64,000 nucleotides of DNA, taken from the NCBI RefSeq assembly GCF_000337795.1, contig NZ_AOLP01000018.1, forward strand, positions 62,001 to 126,000, given 5' to 3'. How positions within the stretch are numbered: the first letter of the stretch is position 1; each line of letters begins with the position of its first letter. Source of the stretch: Haloferax denitrificans ATCC 35960 (GTDB taxonomy: Archaea; Halobacteriota; Halobacteria; Halobacteriales; Haloferacaceae). Positions 1 through 8,608 of the stretch are shown here, piece after piece. The notes beneath the pieces are model-generated. The model ran no database searches. It was not told where the DNA came from and saw nothing but the letters and a program-made list of their open reading frames with translations. The position numbers and the translations under genes are program-made.

Positions 1-2
1 AG

Positions 3-581
3 CCGATTCTCTCCTTTATCGGCTGGTTCTACATCCTCGTCAAGCGGCCGTACGCGGTCGGCGACCGCGTCAACATCGGCTCGGTCTCCGGCGACGTGGC
101 GGAGGTCGATTTCCTCGTCACGACGCTCTGGGAGACCGGCGGCCCCCTCGCGTCGAACCAGCCGACCGGCCGGACCGTCACCGTCCCGAACTCGCTGGTC
201 CTCTCCTCCGAGGTCGTCAACTACGGCGCGCTGTTCGACCGCGTCTGGACCGAGGTGCCGGTGCAGGTGTCCTACGAGACCGACCTCCCGTTCGTCCGCC
301 AACTCCTCTTGGACGTGGCCGACGAGGAAGTCGGCGACGACATGGACGCCGCGATGAGACGCTACCGGGACAGACTCGCCGAGTCGCCGCTGGACCTCGA
401 CGTGGCCGACGGCCCGACCGTCAACGTCGCACAAGAGGAGTCGTGGGTGGTCTTCCGACTCCGCGTGCTCGTCCCGCCGACCCGCGCTCAGCGCGTCAAA
501 AACCGGCTGTACGAGCGCATTCTCGACCGACTGGGCGACCACCCGGACCGCGTCAGCTTCCCGGTGAGTCGCAACCGCTGA
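3..581 (+). CDS. MscS-family mechanosensitive channel, C-terminal part (5' end outside window)
   Basis: Open frame entering from the left edge; about 192 residues are visible. It starts with the end of a pore-type segment (FIGWFYILVKRPYAVGDRV) followed by the MscS beta-domain with the typical TVPNSLVLSSEVVNYG stretch, then the alpha/beta cytosolic cage domain. MscS proteins release solutes across the membrane on hypo-osmotic stress. The transmembrane sensor region is missing, so subfamily cannot be judged. A second MscS-type gene lies at 14981-15886. Family call is firm; the physiological trigger is inferred from the family. Confidence 0.9.
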   Translation, partial: PILSFIGWFYILVKRPYAVGDRVNIGSVSGDVAEVDFLVTTLWETGGPLASNQPTGRTVTVPNSLVLSSEVVNYGALFDRVWTEVPVQVSYETDLPFVRQLLLDVADEEVGDDMDAAMRRYRDRLAESPLDLDVADGPTVNVAQEESWVVFRLRVLVPPTRAQRVKNRLYERILDRLGDHPDRVSFPVSRNR

Positions 582-723
582 GCGCGGCGCGCCCCGACGC
601 GGCGCACCGCGGGTCGCCGTGCCGCCACCGCCTCGACCGCCCGCCCCGCCGTCTCGGCTCGCCACCACCGCCTCGCCCGCCGGCATCGAAACCCGCAAAT
701 CCCCCGCGCCCAACGTCGAAGCG

Positions 724-1638
724 ATGGAGACGGGTGTCATCGACCTCGCGAGCCTCGACGGAGCGTTCGACCTCCAATCGACGCTGGAGAGCGGCCAGTC
801 GTACCTCTGGGACCGGCCCGACGGCCGGATGTACGAGCGCGACGCGGCCCACGGCGGCGACGCGTGGTACCAGACGGTCGTCCCGCCGCTCGACGGCGTC
901 TCCGACGAGTCGGCCGTCGTCAGGGTCCGCCAGACCGACGGCGCGCTGGAGTGGGAGTCGAACCTCGACGCCGTCCCGCTTCTCACTCACCTGCTCCGCC
1001 TCGACGACGACCTCGACGCCATCGTCTCGGCGATGCCCGACGAACCGCTGGTCCGGCGGGCCTACGAGGCGTATCCGGGCATGCGACTCGTCCGCGACCC
1101 GCCGTTCGGCTGTCTCGTCTCCTTTATCTGCTCGGCGCAGATGCGCGTCTCCCGAATCTTCGGGATGCAGTCGCGGCTCAGAGAGACCTACGGCGAGCGC
1201 GTCGAGTTCGACGGCGAGACGTACTTCGCGTACCCCACGCCCGAGCGACTGGCCGAGGCCACCGAGGAGGAACTGCGCGACCTCAGCCTCGGCTACCGCG
1301 CCCCCTACGTCCGGCGGACGGCCGAGATGGTCGCCACCGGTGAGGCGACCCCCGACGAGGCCCGCGGCCGCGACTACGAGGACGCCCGCGACTTCCTGAC
1401 GACGTTCGTCGGCGTCGGCGACAAGGTCGCCGACTGCGTCCTCCTGTTCTCGCTCGACTACCTCGAAGCCGTCCCGCTCGACACGTGGATTCGGTCGGCC
1501 ATCGAGGAGCACTACCCCGACTGCGACCGGGGGAACTACGCCGACACCTCGCGGGCCATCCGCGAGCGCCTCGGCGGTCGCTACGCCGGCTACACCCAGA
1601 CGTACGTGTTTCACTACCTCCGCTCCGGCGGGGAGTGA
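724..1638 (+). CDS. ogg: 8-oxoguanine DNA glycosylase, OGG1-type (HhH-GPD)
   Basis: 305 residues from the ATG at 724; a longer in-frame start at 619 would add a Pro-rich, non-homologous tail. The N-terminal OGG_N-like half is followed by a helix-hairpin-helix/GPD core. The motif GVGDKVADCVLLFSLD places the Schiff-base lysine at K235 and the catalytic aspartate in VPLDTW at D254, the same 19-residue spacing as K249/D268 of human OGG1. It should excise 8-oxoG opposite C and nick the strand as a bifunctional glycosylase. It stands alone between the MscS gene and a DUF555 gene. Confidence 0.88.
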   Translation: METGVIDLASLDGAFDLQSTLESGQSYLWDRPDGRMYERDAAHGGDAWYQTVVPPLDGVSDESAVVRVRQTDGALEWESNLDAVPLLTHLLRLDDDLDAIVSAMPDEPLVRRAYEAYPGMRLVRDPPFGCLVSFICSAQMRVSRIFGMQSRLRETYGERVEFDGETYFAYPTPERLAEATEEELRDLSLGYRAPYVRRTAEMVATGEATPDEARGRDYEDARDFLTTFVGVGDKVADCVLLFSLDYLEAVPLDTWIRSAIEEHYPDCDRGNYADTSRAIRERLGGRYAGYTQTYVFHYLRSGGE

Positions 1639-1699
1639 GCGACGCGTGACGGCGTGGCAAGAAGGTTGATAGCCTTCGGCACACTACCTCATCGTACCC

Positions 1700-2140
1700 A
1701 TGGACTGCAGAGTCGTCGTCGAGGCCGCGGTCCCGGTGTACGACGTGGAGACCGTCGACGAGGCGATTCGCATCGCCATCTCGAAGACGGGCGAGATGCT
1801 CAATCCCGACCTGAAGTACGTCGAGATTAGCATGGGCGCTCGGACCTCGCCCGGCGGCGAGGAGCTTCCTCCCGCGTTCATCGCCGCGGACGAGGCGCTC
1901 GTCGCCCTCGAACTGGAGATGACGGTGTTCAACGTCGAACGGGAGGAACACGCCTCGCGCATCGCCCGCAAGGAGATCGGCCAACGCCTCGAAAACATCC
2001 CGCTGAAGGTGCTGTCGGTCGACCGCGTCGACGACGAGTCGGTCGAGACCGACGGCGAGGGCGACACCCGCGCCGAGACCGGCCCGTCGGAGGCCGACGG
2101 GACGCTCGTCGACTACGACGACCTCGTCGACGACCGCTGA
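1700..2140 (+). CDS. DUF555/UPF0212 family protein
   Basis: 146 residues, MDCRVVVEAAVPVYDVETVDEAI at the start and an acidic C-terminal tail typical of halophilic extensions. The body (residues 1-115) matches the euryarchaeal UPF0212/DUF555 family as I remember it (VEISMG, ERxEHASRIARKEIGQ). Function is unknown in this family; the small alpha/beta sequence has no membrane segment or obvious metal ligands. It follows the OGG gene by 61 bp on the same strand with an AT-containing gap (gttgatagcc), so it probably has its own promoter. Confidence 0.8.
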   Translation: MDCRVVVEAAVPVYDVETVDEAIRIAISKTGEMLNPDLKYVEISMGARTSPGGEELPPAFIAADEALVALELEMTVFNVEREEHASRIARKEIGQRLENIPLKVLSVDRVDDESVETDGEGDTRAETGPSEADGTLVDYDDLVDDR

Positions 2141-2310
2141 AGCCGCCGGCGTCGCGTCGCCGCCTCAGTCCCGCCCGCTGTTTCTGCCTGCGCGGAACTC
2201 ATCCACCGCTCCGACGCGGCAGTCGCTCGGAAGCGTCGTCGTCCACGAGAGCACGGCGCGGTCGCTCTCGGGTGTAGGGTCGCAGAGGAGAACGCGTTTC
2301 TTTTCTCGGT

Positions 2311-2547
2311 TCAGTCGGCTTGCGGTGCGAGCGGCTCTGGTTCGGCCTCGCGCATCGCTCCGGTGATTCCTTTCGCCAGTTTAAACACGGCTGCTTTGTG
2401 GTCCGTCTTGGACTTGTGGATGGATGTCGGTCGTACGCCGAGTTCGTTGTACTCGACGAGACTGATTTCCTCGTCCTCCCAGGCCTCAATCTGGGTGTGG
2501 ACTTCTGCGAGCAGACCGTGCAGGTGGATGAGTTCCTGCTTCTTCAT
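2311..2547 (-). CDS. UPF0058 family small protein
   Basis: 78 residues from the ATG at 2547 (MKKQELIHLHGLLAEV); another ATG two codons upstream is possible. The MKKQELIHLHxLL start, the central helical segment and VRPTSIHKSKTDHKAAVFKLAKGI match the archaeal UPF0058 family. The His-rich positions (HLH, IHKSKTDH) could bind metal, but that is inference. Single gene, convergent with nothing close; an AT-rich stretch (2575-2720) upstream provides promoter sequence. Confidence 0.75.
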   Translation of the reverse strand: MKKQELIHLHGLLAEVHTQIEAWEDEEISLVEYNELGVRPTSIHKSKTDHKAAVFKLAKGITGAMREAEPEPLAPQAD

Positions 2548-2814
2548 GAGCAACCACGGCTTGAGACCGGAGGGATATAGTATTATCTTGAGTCACGTTA
2601 GCATCCGACTCCCTTAAACCGGCGATTATGGGGGTCTCAAGGGAAATTTCGTGTTCGAACGTTTTCAATTCGTTTGTTGTTTCGCCCCGTCGATAGATAT
2701 CCTCGGCGGAATCTCACGAGCAGTTTATATAGCTATGTAGCCCGCGCATCGAGCGCCGGTTGCGCGCGCCGGGGGTCGTGAGAATTTTACGCCGGCGCGC
2801 GCGTACTGTCGCGC

Positions 2815-3222
2815 ATGGACTACGACGACCAACTGGACCGCGCGCTCTCGGAGTCGTCGGACGTCGCGGAGGGCGGCGACCGCTTCAGCGTCCCGGAGCC
2901 GACGGTCCGACAGGAGGGGAACGTCACGGTCTACGAGAACTTCGCGGCGACCCACGACCGGCTCGCGCGCGAGGCGACGCACGTCCTGAAGTTCTTCCAG
3001 ACGGAACTGGGCACGAGCGCCCAAATCGACGACCGCGGCCGCGCGCGCTTTACCGGCGAGTTCCGACAGCGCCGCATCGCCGACGCGCTCGACGAGTACG
3101 TCGAGTCGTTCGTGCGCTGTAGCGAATGCGGGTCGCCCGACACGAAACTCGTCACGGAACAGGGTGCGAAGGTGCTGAAGTGCGACGCGTGCGGCGCGCT
3201 CTCGGCGATTCCCGACATCTAA
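2815..3222 (+). CDS. Translation initiation factor aIF2 subunit beta
   Basis: 135 residues, the usual size of the archaeal subunit. An alpha/beta core (residues 15-100) is followed by the C-terminal zinc ribbon CSECGSPDTK...LKCDACGA (C-x2-C...C-x2-C). aIF2-beta joins alpha and gamma in the GTP-dependent complex that brings initiator Met-tRNA to the small ribosomal subunit. A TTTTAC element at about 2785 is at leaderless-promoter distance; a stronger TATA (GTTTATATAG, 2720-2730) is further upstream. Several haloarchaea carry paralogues, so the exact paralogue number is not assigned. Confidence 0.88.
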   Translation: MDYDDQLDRALSESSDVAEGGDRFSVPEPTVRQEGNVTVYENFAATHDRLAREATHVLKFFQTELGTSAQIDDRGRARFTGEFRQRRIADALDEYVESFVRCSECGSPDTKLVTEQGAKVLKCDACGALSAIPDI

Positions 3223-3279
3223 AAAACGAGCGTCCGGCGGGGTCTCCCCCGACCGGGAGACGGGCTGTCTCTTTCCTCG

Positions 3280-3459
3280 CTACTCGAACTGCTTGAGCGT
3301 CTGGAGGTCGCGCTCCGTCCGCATGAACTCGGCCGTGCGCCGCGTCGCGCCACAGCCCTGACACGAGTAGTTGTCGCGGTGAGCGGGGAGTTCGTTCGGA
3401 TTCGTCTCCCAGTCCTTTCCACATTCGGGGCACAAGAGTCGGACGAACGCTTCAACCAT
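3280..3459 (-). CDS. Small zinc-ribbon protein (about 59 aa)
   Basis: 59 codons read on the minus strand from the ATG at 3459 to a TAG at 3280. The product begins MVEAFVRLLCPECG and has two Cys pairs (CPECG near residue 10 and CQGCG near residue 34), a classic two-knuckle zinc ribbon, followed by a basic/helical tail ending LKQFE. Haloarchaea encode many such CPxCG micro-proteins, some of which affect adaptation phenotypes; a specific role cannot be read from sequence. Third positions are strongly G/C, as for neighbouring genes. Confidence 0.8.
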   Translation of the reverse strand: MVEAFVRLLCPECGKDWETNPNELPAHRDNYSCQGCGATRRTAEFMRTERDLQTLKQFE

Positions 3460-3547
3460 ACCCCGTATATGCTCCGGGAGCGCGGATAAATGTTGTTACG
3501 GGCTGGCACGGGCGAGAAAAAGTACGGGCCACCGACCCACAGAGCGC

Positions 3548-4543
3548 TTACGCGAACAGGCCGTCTTGGACTTCGAGCAGTTCTTTGTAGCGGTTGCGGA
3601 TGGTGACTTCGGAGATGTCTGCGACCGTCGAGACTTCGCTTTGGGTCACCTTCTCGTTGGTGAGGAGGGCGGCGGCGTAGACGGCGGCGGCGGCGAGGCC
3701 GACCGGCGACTTGCCGGAGTGGACGCCCGTCTCCTTCGCGTCGCGGAGGAGCTGGCGGGCCTGCCGCTCGGACTCGTCGGAGAGGCCGAGCTCGCTGGCG
3801 AACCGCGGGACGTACTGCTCGGGGTCGGCGGGCTTGATTTCGAGCTTCAGCTCGCGGACGATGTAGCGGTACGTCCGGGTGAGCTCCATCTTATCGACGC
3901 GCGAGACTTTTTCGAGCTCGTCGAGCGAGCGGGGAGTGCTCGCCATCCGGGCCGACGCGTACAGCGCCGCGGTGGCGACGCCCTCGATGGAGCGGCCGGG
4001 GAGCAGGTCGTCGTTGAGCGCGCGGCGGTAGATGACCGAGGCCGTCTCGCGGACGTTCTCGGGCAGGCCGAGCGCCGAGGCCATGCGGTCGATTTCGCCG
4101 AGCGCCTGCTTGAGGTTGCGCTCTTTCGAGTCGCGGGTGCGGAACCGCTCGTTCCACGTGCGAAGCCGTTGCATCTGCTCGCGCTGGCGCGGCGAGAGGG
4201 ACTTGCCGTAGGCGTCTTTGTTCTGCCAGCCGATGTTGGTCGACAGCCCCTTGTCGTGCATCATCTTGGTCGTCGGCGCGCCGACGCGGGACTTGCTGTC
4301 GCGCTCGGCGGAGTCGAACGCGCGCCACTCCGGGCCGCGGTCGACGACGGTGTCCTCGACGACGAGACCGCACTCTTCGCAGATGGTCTCGCCGTGTTCC
4401 TCGTCGGTGACGAGGTGGCCGCTACACTCGGGGCAGACCTGCGTCTCGTCTCGCTGTTTTTCGTCTCGCTCGGACTCGCGGGAACGGACGTCCCGGGTCT
4501 TTGCGTCGGCGCTGTAGGTTCGGGTGGTTATGGTGTCGCTCAT
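3548..4543 (-). CDS. tfb: Transcription initiation factor TFB (TFIIB homologue)
   Basis: 331 residues from the ATG at 4543; an upstream in-frame ATG at 4585 adds 14 non-conserved residues. The N-terminal zinc ribbon has C37/C40 and C55/C58 (CPEC...CEEC). The B-reader/linker (MHDKGLSTNIGWQNKDAYG) and two cyclin-fold repeats (about 125-225 and 230-325) follow. It recruits RNA polymerase to TBP-bound promoters and reads the BRE. A TTATAA element around 4644-4651 (minus strand) suggests a roughly 70-nt leader, longer than usual here. Haloarchaea carry many tfb paralogues; which one this is cannot be settled from the window. Confidence 0.93.
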   Translation of the reverse strand: MSDTITTRTYSADAKTRDVRSRESERDEKQRDETQVCPECSGHLVTDEEHGETICEECGLVVEDTVVDRGPEWRAFDSAERDSKSRVGAPTTKMMHDKGLSTNIGWQNKDAYGKSLSPRQREQMQRLRTWNERFRTRDSKERNLKQALGEIDRMASALGLPENVRETASVIYRRALNDDLLPGRSIEGVATAALYASARMASTPRSLDELEKVSRVDKMELTRTYRYIVRELKLEIKPADPEQYVPRFASELGLSDESERQARQLLRDAKETGVHSGKSPVGLAAAAVYAAALLTNEKVTQSEVSTVADISEVTIRNRYKELLEVQDGLFA

Positions 4544-4763
4544 GGTGGGTGGAAGGCGCGGATACGTCTCGGCCGGGAAGACCACAGAAGACGAAAGAAT
4601 AATCCGGCTTGGACTGGCCTTACCAACAGTAAGTTCGAAAACCTTATAAAGTTTTCGCCGATTCTGTGCGGGTGAATCGCACGATGTAGGCGCTTTGTCG
4701 TCACTGAGTCGACGAGAATCGAGCGTCGGTGTGATTAATCGGGTAGTATAGCTCTTTCGTCGC

Positions 4764-5747
4764 TCAGAGCCAGTGCTCCCGGCGGAAGTAGACGAGCAGG
4801 ACCACGGAGACGAGCGCCATCCCGAGCATCGTCGCGGGGTAGCCGTAGGCCCAGCCGAGTTCGGGCATGTTGAACGCCGACGCGCCGGGGTCGAAGTTCA
4901 TGCCGTAGATGCCGACGACGAGCGTCAGCGGGAGGATGATGGTCGCGACGACGGTGAGCGTCTTCATCACCTCGTTCGTCGACTGCGAGAGGGTGTTGAG
5001 GTAGATGTCCCGCGCGCCGCGCGCGAGGTCGCGGTACGTCTCCGTCAGGTCGACCAACTCGACGAGGTGGTCGTACACGTCGCGGTAGTACTTCTCGGTC
5101 GCCTCGCGGACGTAGTCGGGGTCGCCGCGGGCGAGCACCCCGATGGCCTCGCGAGTCGGCCACACCGTCTTTCGGAACGAAAGCAGGTCGCGCCGGACCG
5201 CGTTCAGCCCTTCGAGCACCTCCGGGTCCGGCCCCTCGAAGATGCTGTCTTCGATGAGTTCGATTTCCTCGCCGACCTCGTCCAACAGCCCGAAGTACTC
5301 GTCGACGATGCGGTCGACGACGCGGTAGGCCACGTAGTCCGGCCCGAACCGGAGCATTCGCGGCTCCTCGCGCTCGATGGCGTGCCACACGTGGTTTATC
5401 GGCTCCAACTCCCGGCGCGTCAGCGTCACGAGCCAGTCCTCGCCGAAGCAGAGTCCCACGGGTCTGGTCTGGACCTCCTCTTCGAACACCTGTTCGCCGA
5501 CGCGGAGCGTCGCCATTCGGACGAGGACGAACGTGTACTCGTCGTACTCCTCGGTCTTCGGGCGGGCGTCGTTCCGCACGTCTTCGACCGAAAGCGAGTG
5601 GATGCCGAACGCCTCGGCGACGCGGTCGAACTCCTCGCCGGTCGTCGCGCGAACCCACGTCGTCCCGTCGGCGTCGCGCGCCGCGTCCAGCGCGGTCTCC
5701 TCGTAGGCCGACGCGCCGTCGTCGCGGTAGACGAGCGCCGAAATCAC
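4764..5747 (-). CDS. corA: CorA-type divalent cation (Mg2+/Co2+) transporter
   Basis: 327 residues. A large acidic cytosolic alpha/beta funnel domain (1-255) is followed by two C-terminal membrane segments (about 262-283 and 303-322) joined by the signature IYGMNF, the selectivity motif of CorA pentamers. The C-terminus is basic (YFRREHWL). The GTG start at 5747 overlaps the TGA of an upstream small membrane-protein gene, so the two are probably co-transcribed and translationally coupled. Confidence 0.92.
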   Translation of the reverse strand: MISALVYRDDGASAYEETALDAARDADGTTWVRATTGEEFDRVAEAFGIHSLSVEDVRNDARPKTEEYDEYTFVLVRMATLRVGEQVFEEEVQTRPVGLCFGEDWLVTLTRRELEPINHVWHAIEREEPRMLRFGPDYVAYRVVDRIVDEYFGLLDEVGEEIELIEDSIFEGPDPEVLEGLNAVRRDLLSFRKTVWPTREAIGVLARGDPDYVREATEKYYRDVYDHLVELVDLTETYRDLARGARDIYLNTLSQSTNEVMKTLTVVATIILPLTLVVGIYGMNFDPGASAFNMPELGWAYGYPATMLGMALVSVVLLVYFRREHWL

Positions 5748-5899
5748 CGCACGTCACCCCCGATGGCCCACAGCGTGATGCCGACCATGACGGCCGTCAC
5801 CGAGAACGCTCGCCCCGGATAGACGACGAGCGTCCCGAGGCCGTAGCCGACGACGCCGAGCGCCGTCACCGCGATGCCTGCGGTCCGTACGCGACTCAT
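5744..5899 (-). CDS. Small membrane protein upstream of corA (51 aa)
   Basis: 51 codons from ATG (5897-5899) to the TGA that overlaps the corA GTG. The product starts MSRVRTAGIAVTALG and contains two short hydrophobic segments (residues 7-26 and 34-46). The overlap geometry and G/C-ending codons argue that it is a real gene. It could be a small accessory of the transporter, but nothing in its sequence shows that; I know no named family for it. Confidence 0.65.
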   Translation of the reverse strand: MSRVRTAGIAVTALGVVGYGLGTLVVYPGRAFSVTAVMVGITLWAIGGDVR

Positions 5900-5944
5900 G
5901 GACTCACCGACCCGCGGCGACGAGAAAAAGCCACCCCCCGACGG

Positions 5945-6595
5945 TTACGCTTCGGACGGGTGTTCGACCGACCGAATCAGTTCGAGGACGTTCTCCTCCT
6001 CGCCGTCGAGTTGCTGTGGGTACAGCCCCATCGCGACGATGAAGTCCTCGTCGTGCTGGACCTTCGTCACGTGGACGTACACGTCGACTTCCTGCCCGCC
6101 GAACCGCGCGGTGGCGCTGTACTTCGTGACGTTGGTCGTCTGGCCGAGCATCTGGACGTTCCGCGAACTGACGGGCTCGACGTCGCTGAGGCCCTGATAC
6201 CGGTTGTCGACGAGGCGGATGAGGTCGTCGTTCGAGTAGTCGCCGATGGGGTTCCGCGGCTGGCCGGCGACCTCGACCGCGGGCGTCGAGATGACGCTGA
6301 ACGAGCCGAGCCTGGCCTCGCCGAAGAAGCCGAGGTCCAGCGTCTTCTCGTAGGTCGTGATGTGGTTGCTGGCGGCGATTTTGCGCTCCTGTCCGCCGAA
6401 CGAGAGCGTCCGGTTCACCGCGAACGCCTCGGTCCCGTTGGTCTCGTAGCCGGCGTTCGCGGCGACCGTCGCGTCAGCCGTGGCGGGCTCCGACTCGAAT
6501 CTCAGCGTCTCCTCGCCCGTCAGAAAGCCGATACAGCCGCTGGTGAGCACGAGCGCGGCGAGCGCGAGCACCGCGACTACGCGTCTGGAACTCAT
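5945..6595 (-). CDS. Secreted lipoprotein, DUF6517-like
   Basis: 216 residues. An N-terminal signal sequence ends in a lipobox (LVLTSGC, Cys at about 21), so the protein is probably anchored outside the membrane through a lipidated cysteine. The mature part is mostly beta-type (SFGGQERKIAASNHITTYEKTL, TTNVTKYSATA, YVHVTKVQHDEDFIVAMGLYPQ), resembling a repeated haloarchaeal family I remember as DUF6517. No catalytic motif is visible. Function unknown; extracytoplasmic location is the firm part. Confidence 0.75.
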   Translation of the reverse strand: MSSRRVVAVLALAALVLTSGCIGFLTGEETLRFESEPATADATVAANAGYETNGTEAFAVNRTLSFGGQERKIAASNHITTYEKTLDLGFFGEARLGSFSVISTPAVEVAGQPRNPIGDYSNDDLIRLVDNRYQGLSDVEPVSSRNVQMLGQTTNVTKYSATARFGGQEVDVYVHVTKVQHDEDFIVAMGLYPQQLDGEEENVLELIRSVEHPSEA

Positions 6596-6689
6596 TGCCC
6601 CGCCATTTCCCCGCTCCGGGCATAAGTTCGGTGGCCGCCGCGGCGACCGACTCGGCGCGCCCCGAACCGAGCGGTTCGTCGGTTCCGCG

Positions 6690-7061
6690 TCAGTCGTCGA
6701 GGTCGCGCGACTCGTTCTCGCGGCGAATCACGCGACCGCTGTAGACGTAGTAAGCGGGCGCGACGAACGGGAGCGCGAACGCCGCACCGAACCAGAGATG
6801 CCGCGACGCGCCCCAGTCGATGCCCTGCCCGCGGAGCGACCTGATGTCGGCGCGAATCAGCCCCGCGTAGAAGACGTGCGTGACGAGGTAGACCGCGAAC
6901 GCCGGTTCGGGTCCGATGTACAGCGAGACGGCGGTGAACATGACGAACCCGATGGCGTAGATGACCGGTAGCACCCCGCGGTAGCGGCCGCGGGCCGGGC
7001 GCTGTTTCCGCTGGCGCTCGCGCTCGACCGCCGTCCCGCGGCGGTACTCGTCGGTGCTCAT
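6690..7061 (-). CDS. Hypothetical membrane protein with three probable TM segments
   Basis: 123 residues from the ATG at 7061 (MSTDEYRRGTAVERERQRKQ). A basic cytosolic N-terminus is followed by hydrophobic segments near 32-50 (VLPVIYAIGFVMFTAVSLYIG), 54-72 and 86-105 and an acidic end. A longer reading from 7193 would start inside the next gene and look non-coding. Not recognised beyond a haloarchaeal small integral membrane protein; no functional residues stand out. Confidence 0.7.
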   Translation of the reverse strand: MSTDEYRRGTAVERERQRKQRPARGRYRGVLPVIYAIGFVMFTAVSLYIGPEPAFAVYLVTHVFYAGLIRADIRSLRGQGIDWGASRHLWFGAAFALPFVAPAYYVYSGRVIRRENESRDLDD

Positions 7062-7099
7062 GTCGCTACGGTGTGGCCCGCGGGGAAAAAGTGGTTCGC

Positions 7100-7522
7100 T
7101 CAGCCGAGGTACTTGACCTCGACCTCGTGCGGGCCGGCATCTGTCGGGAGCGCCACCGCGTCGCGGAGGTGCTCGCGGACCGCCGAGCGCCACGCTCGAA
7201 CCGCCTCCGTGTGGCGCTCGTGGTGGGTCTCGACCTCGTACGGGTCCGGCCGCGTCTCGTCGGGCTCCGGATACGCGGGGGCGTCGTCGGCGACGAAGAC
7301 CCGCGGGTCGAGGTGTATCGGTTCGGGGGCGGCGTAGTCCGACGCCTCGCCGCCGGTGCGGTGAATCCGCGCTCGCATCCGCCCGTAGAACGGTGGGGTG
7401 ACGCGGAGGACGACGGGGTCGTCGCCTCGGCGGTTCGCTTCGAGCGCGGTCACGAGGTCGTCGGTCGTGACTGCGAGCGAGCGGATGGCGTCCGGGTCGG
7501 ACGACCCGCGCGCGCCGCTCAA
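7100..7522 (-). CDS. Haloarchaeal hypothetical protein, soluble, about 140 aa
   Basis: The open frame could extend to 7624, but the upstream part is antisense-like and overlaps a zinc-ribbon gene. The TTG at 7522 overlaps the TGA of that gene and gives a product starting (M)SGARGSSDPDAIRSLAVTTDDLVTALEANRRG. It is acidic and soluble and includes PFYGRMRARIH followed by a proline-rich stretch. The ORF pair looks translationally coupled. I do not recognise the family with confidence; the start is the least certain point. Confidence 0.6.
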   Translation of the reverse strand: MSGARGSSDPDAIRSLAVTTDDLVTALEANRRGDDPVVLRVTPPFYGRMRARIHRTGGEASDYAAPEPIHLDPRVFVADDAPAYPEPDETRPDPYEVETHHERHTEAVRAWRSAVREHLRDAVALPTDAGPHEVEVKYLG

Positions 7523-7653
7523 TCTCCGACGCGCCGGCGGTTCGTCACCGACGTGGGCCGCAGTTCGCCACTGCACTCGGGGCAGGTCGACCGGTACGAT
7601 GCGGCGCTCACGGTCGTTTGACACTCACGACAGACGTACGAAGCGCGTTCCAT
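7519..7653 (-). CDS. Rubrerythrin-like/zinc-ribbon micro-protein (44 aa)
   Basis: 44 codons from the ATG at 7651-7653, product MERASYVCRECQTTVSAASYRSTCPECSGEL and a basic tail. Two CxxC pairs (C8/C11 and C25/C28) form a single zinc ribbon of the rubrerythrin-like type common in haloarchaea. An AT-rich stretch (tggtgtgttaaaactt) upstream at 7670-7690 supplies a promoter. It overlaps the downstream gene by one base step (TTGA), suggesting a small two-gene operon. Confidence 0.7.
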   Translation of the reverse strand: MERASYVCRECQTTVSAASYRSTCPECSGELRPTSVTNRRRVGD

Positions 7654-7765
7654 CGAGCATTCGTACGATACATGGTGTGTTAAAACTTACCACGGGATAC
7701 CGCGAGCGCCGACTCGCGCCCGCGGGTCCGTGTCCTTTTACCCGGACGGGGCGCAATCCGCCAGT

Positions 7766-8608
7766 ATGACAGACGCATGGTTCGCCGGCGCGGACCCCGA
7801 CGACCCCGAATCCGGGGCGACGCGAGTCCGAACGGGCCGCGCCCCCGCCCCCGCCGACTGGCCGGCCGAGGCCGTCGACGCCGGGTTCGCCGCCGACGAG
7901 ACCGACTACTACGCCAAACTCCGCTCGGCGACGCTCGCCGCCGCCAGCGAGGCCGTCGCGGAGCGCGAGCGCGCCGACGACGTGCAACTCGCCCACGCCG
8001 TGCGGGCGATGGACGACGCCGAGCGGACCGCGAACGAACTCGCCGAGCGGGTCGTCGAGTGGGCCGGCACGCTCTACGGGGACGTTCCGCGCGGCCTCGA
8101 CGGCGTCCGCGACATCGCCGCCCGCGACCCGAAGACCGCCGCCGAGGAGCGCGTCGTCTCCTACGCCACCCGCGCGGTGGACCTGCTCGACGAGCGCGAC
8201 GACCTCCGGTCGTTCATCGAGGAGCGCGCGCCCACGGCCGCGCCGAACCTCGCCGAGATGGCCGGGCCGGTCCTCGCGGCGCGGCTCATCGCGCTGGCGG
8301 GCGGCCTCGAACCCCTCGCCAAGAAACCGAGCGGCACGGTCCAAGTGCTCGGGGCGGAAGACGCCCTGTTCGCGCACCTGAAGGGCCGCGCCACGTCGCC
8401 CAAACACGGCGTCATCTTCACTCACGAGTACGTCCGCGGGACGCGCCCGCAGGACCGCGGGTCGGCCGCCCGCGCGTTCGCCGGGAAGCTCTCTATCGCC
8501 GCGCGCATCGACCACTACTCGGGCGACTACCGGCCCGAACTGCACGCCGAACTCGCCGACCGGATGGAGACGATTCGCGCCCGCGCCGACGAGGGGGCGG
8601 ACGAATGA
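7766..8608 (+). CDS. nop5: Nop5, C/D box sRNP scaffold protein (NOP56/58 homologue)
   Basis: 280 residues from the ATG at 7766. The N-terminal domain and coiled coil (about 60-150) precede the Nop domain (LAEMAGPVLAARLIALAGGLEPLAKKPSGTVQVLGAEDALFAHLKGRATSPKHGVIF in the gene, residues about 168-225), which binds the L7Ae-RNA complex. Nop5 bridges guide RNA/L7Ae and fibrillarin for 2'-O-methylation of rRNA and tRNA. The TGA overlaps the next ATG (ATGA) and the next gene is fibrillarin, the expected operon partner. Confidence 0.93.
   Translation: MTDAWFAGADPDDPESGATRVRTGRAPAPADWPAEAVDAGFAADETDYYAKLRSATLAAASEAVAERERADDVQLAHAVRAMDDAERTANELAERVVEWAGTLYGDVPRGLDGVRDIAARDPKTAAEERVVSYATRAVDLLDERDDLRSFIEERAPTAAPNLAEMAGPVLAARLIALAGGLEPLAKKPSGTVQVLGAEDALFAHLKGRATSPKHGVIFTHEYVRGTRPQDRGSAARAFAGKLSIAARIDHYSGDYRPELHAELADRMETIRARADEGADE

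Noticed and set aside
4640-4655. Short AT-rich palindrome upstream of tfb as an origin element
   Set aside because: It fits a TATA box; no ORB repeats or cdc6/orc1 gene are nearby.
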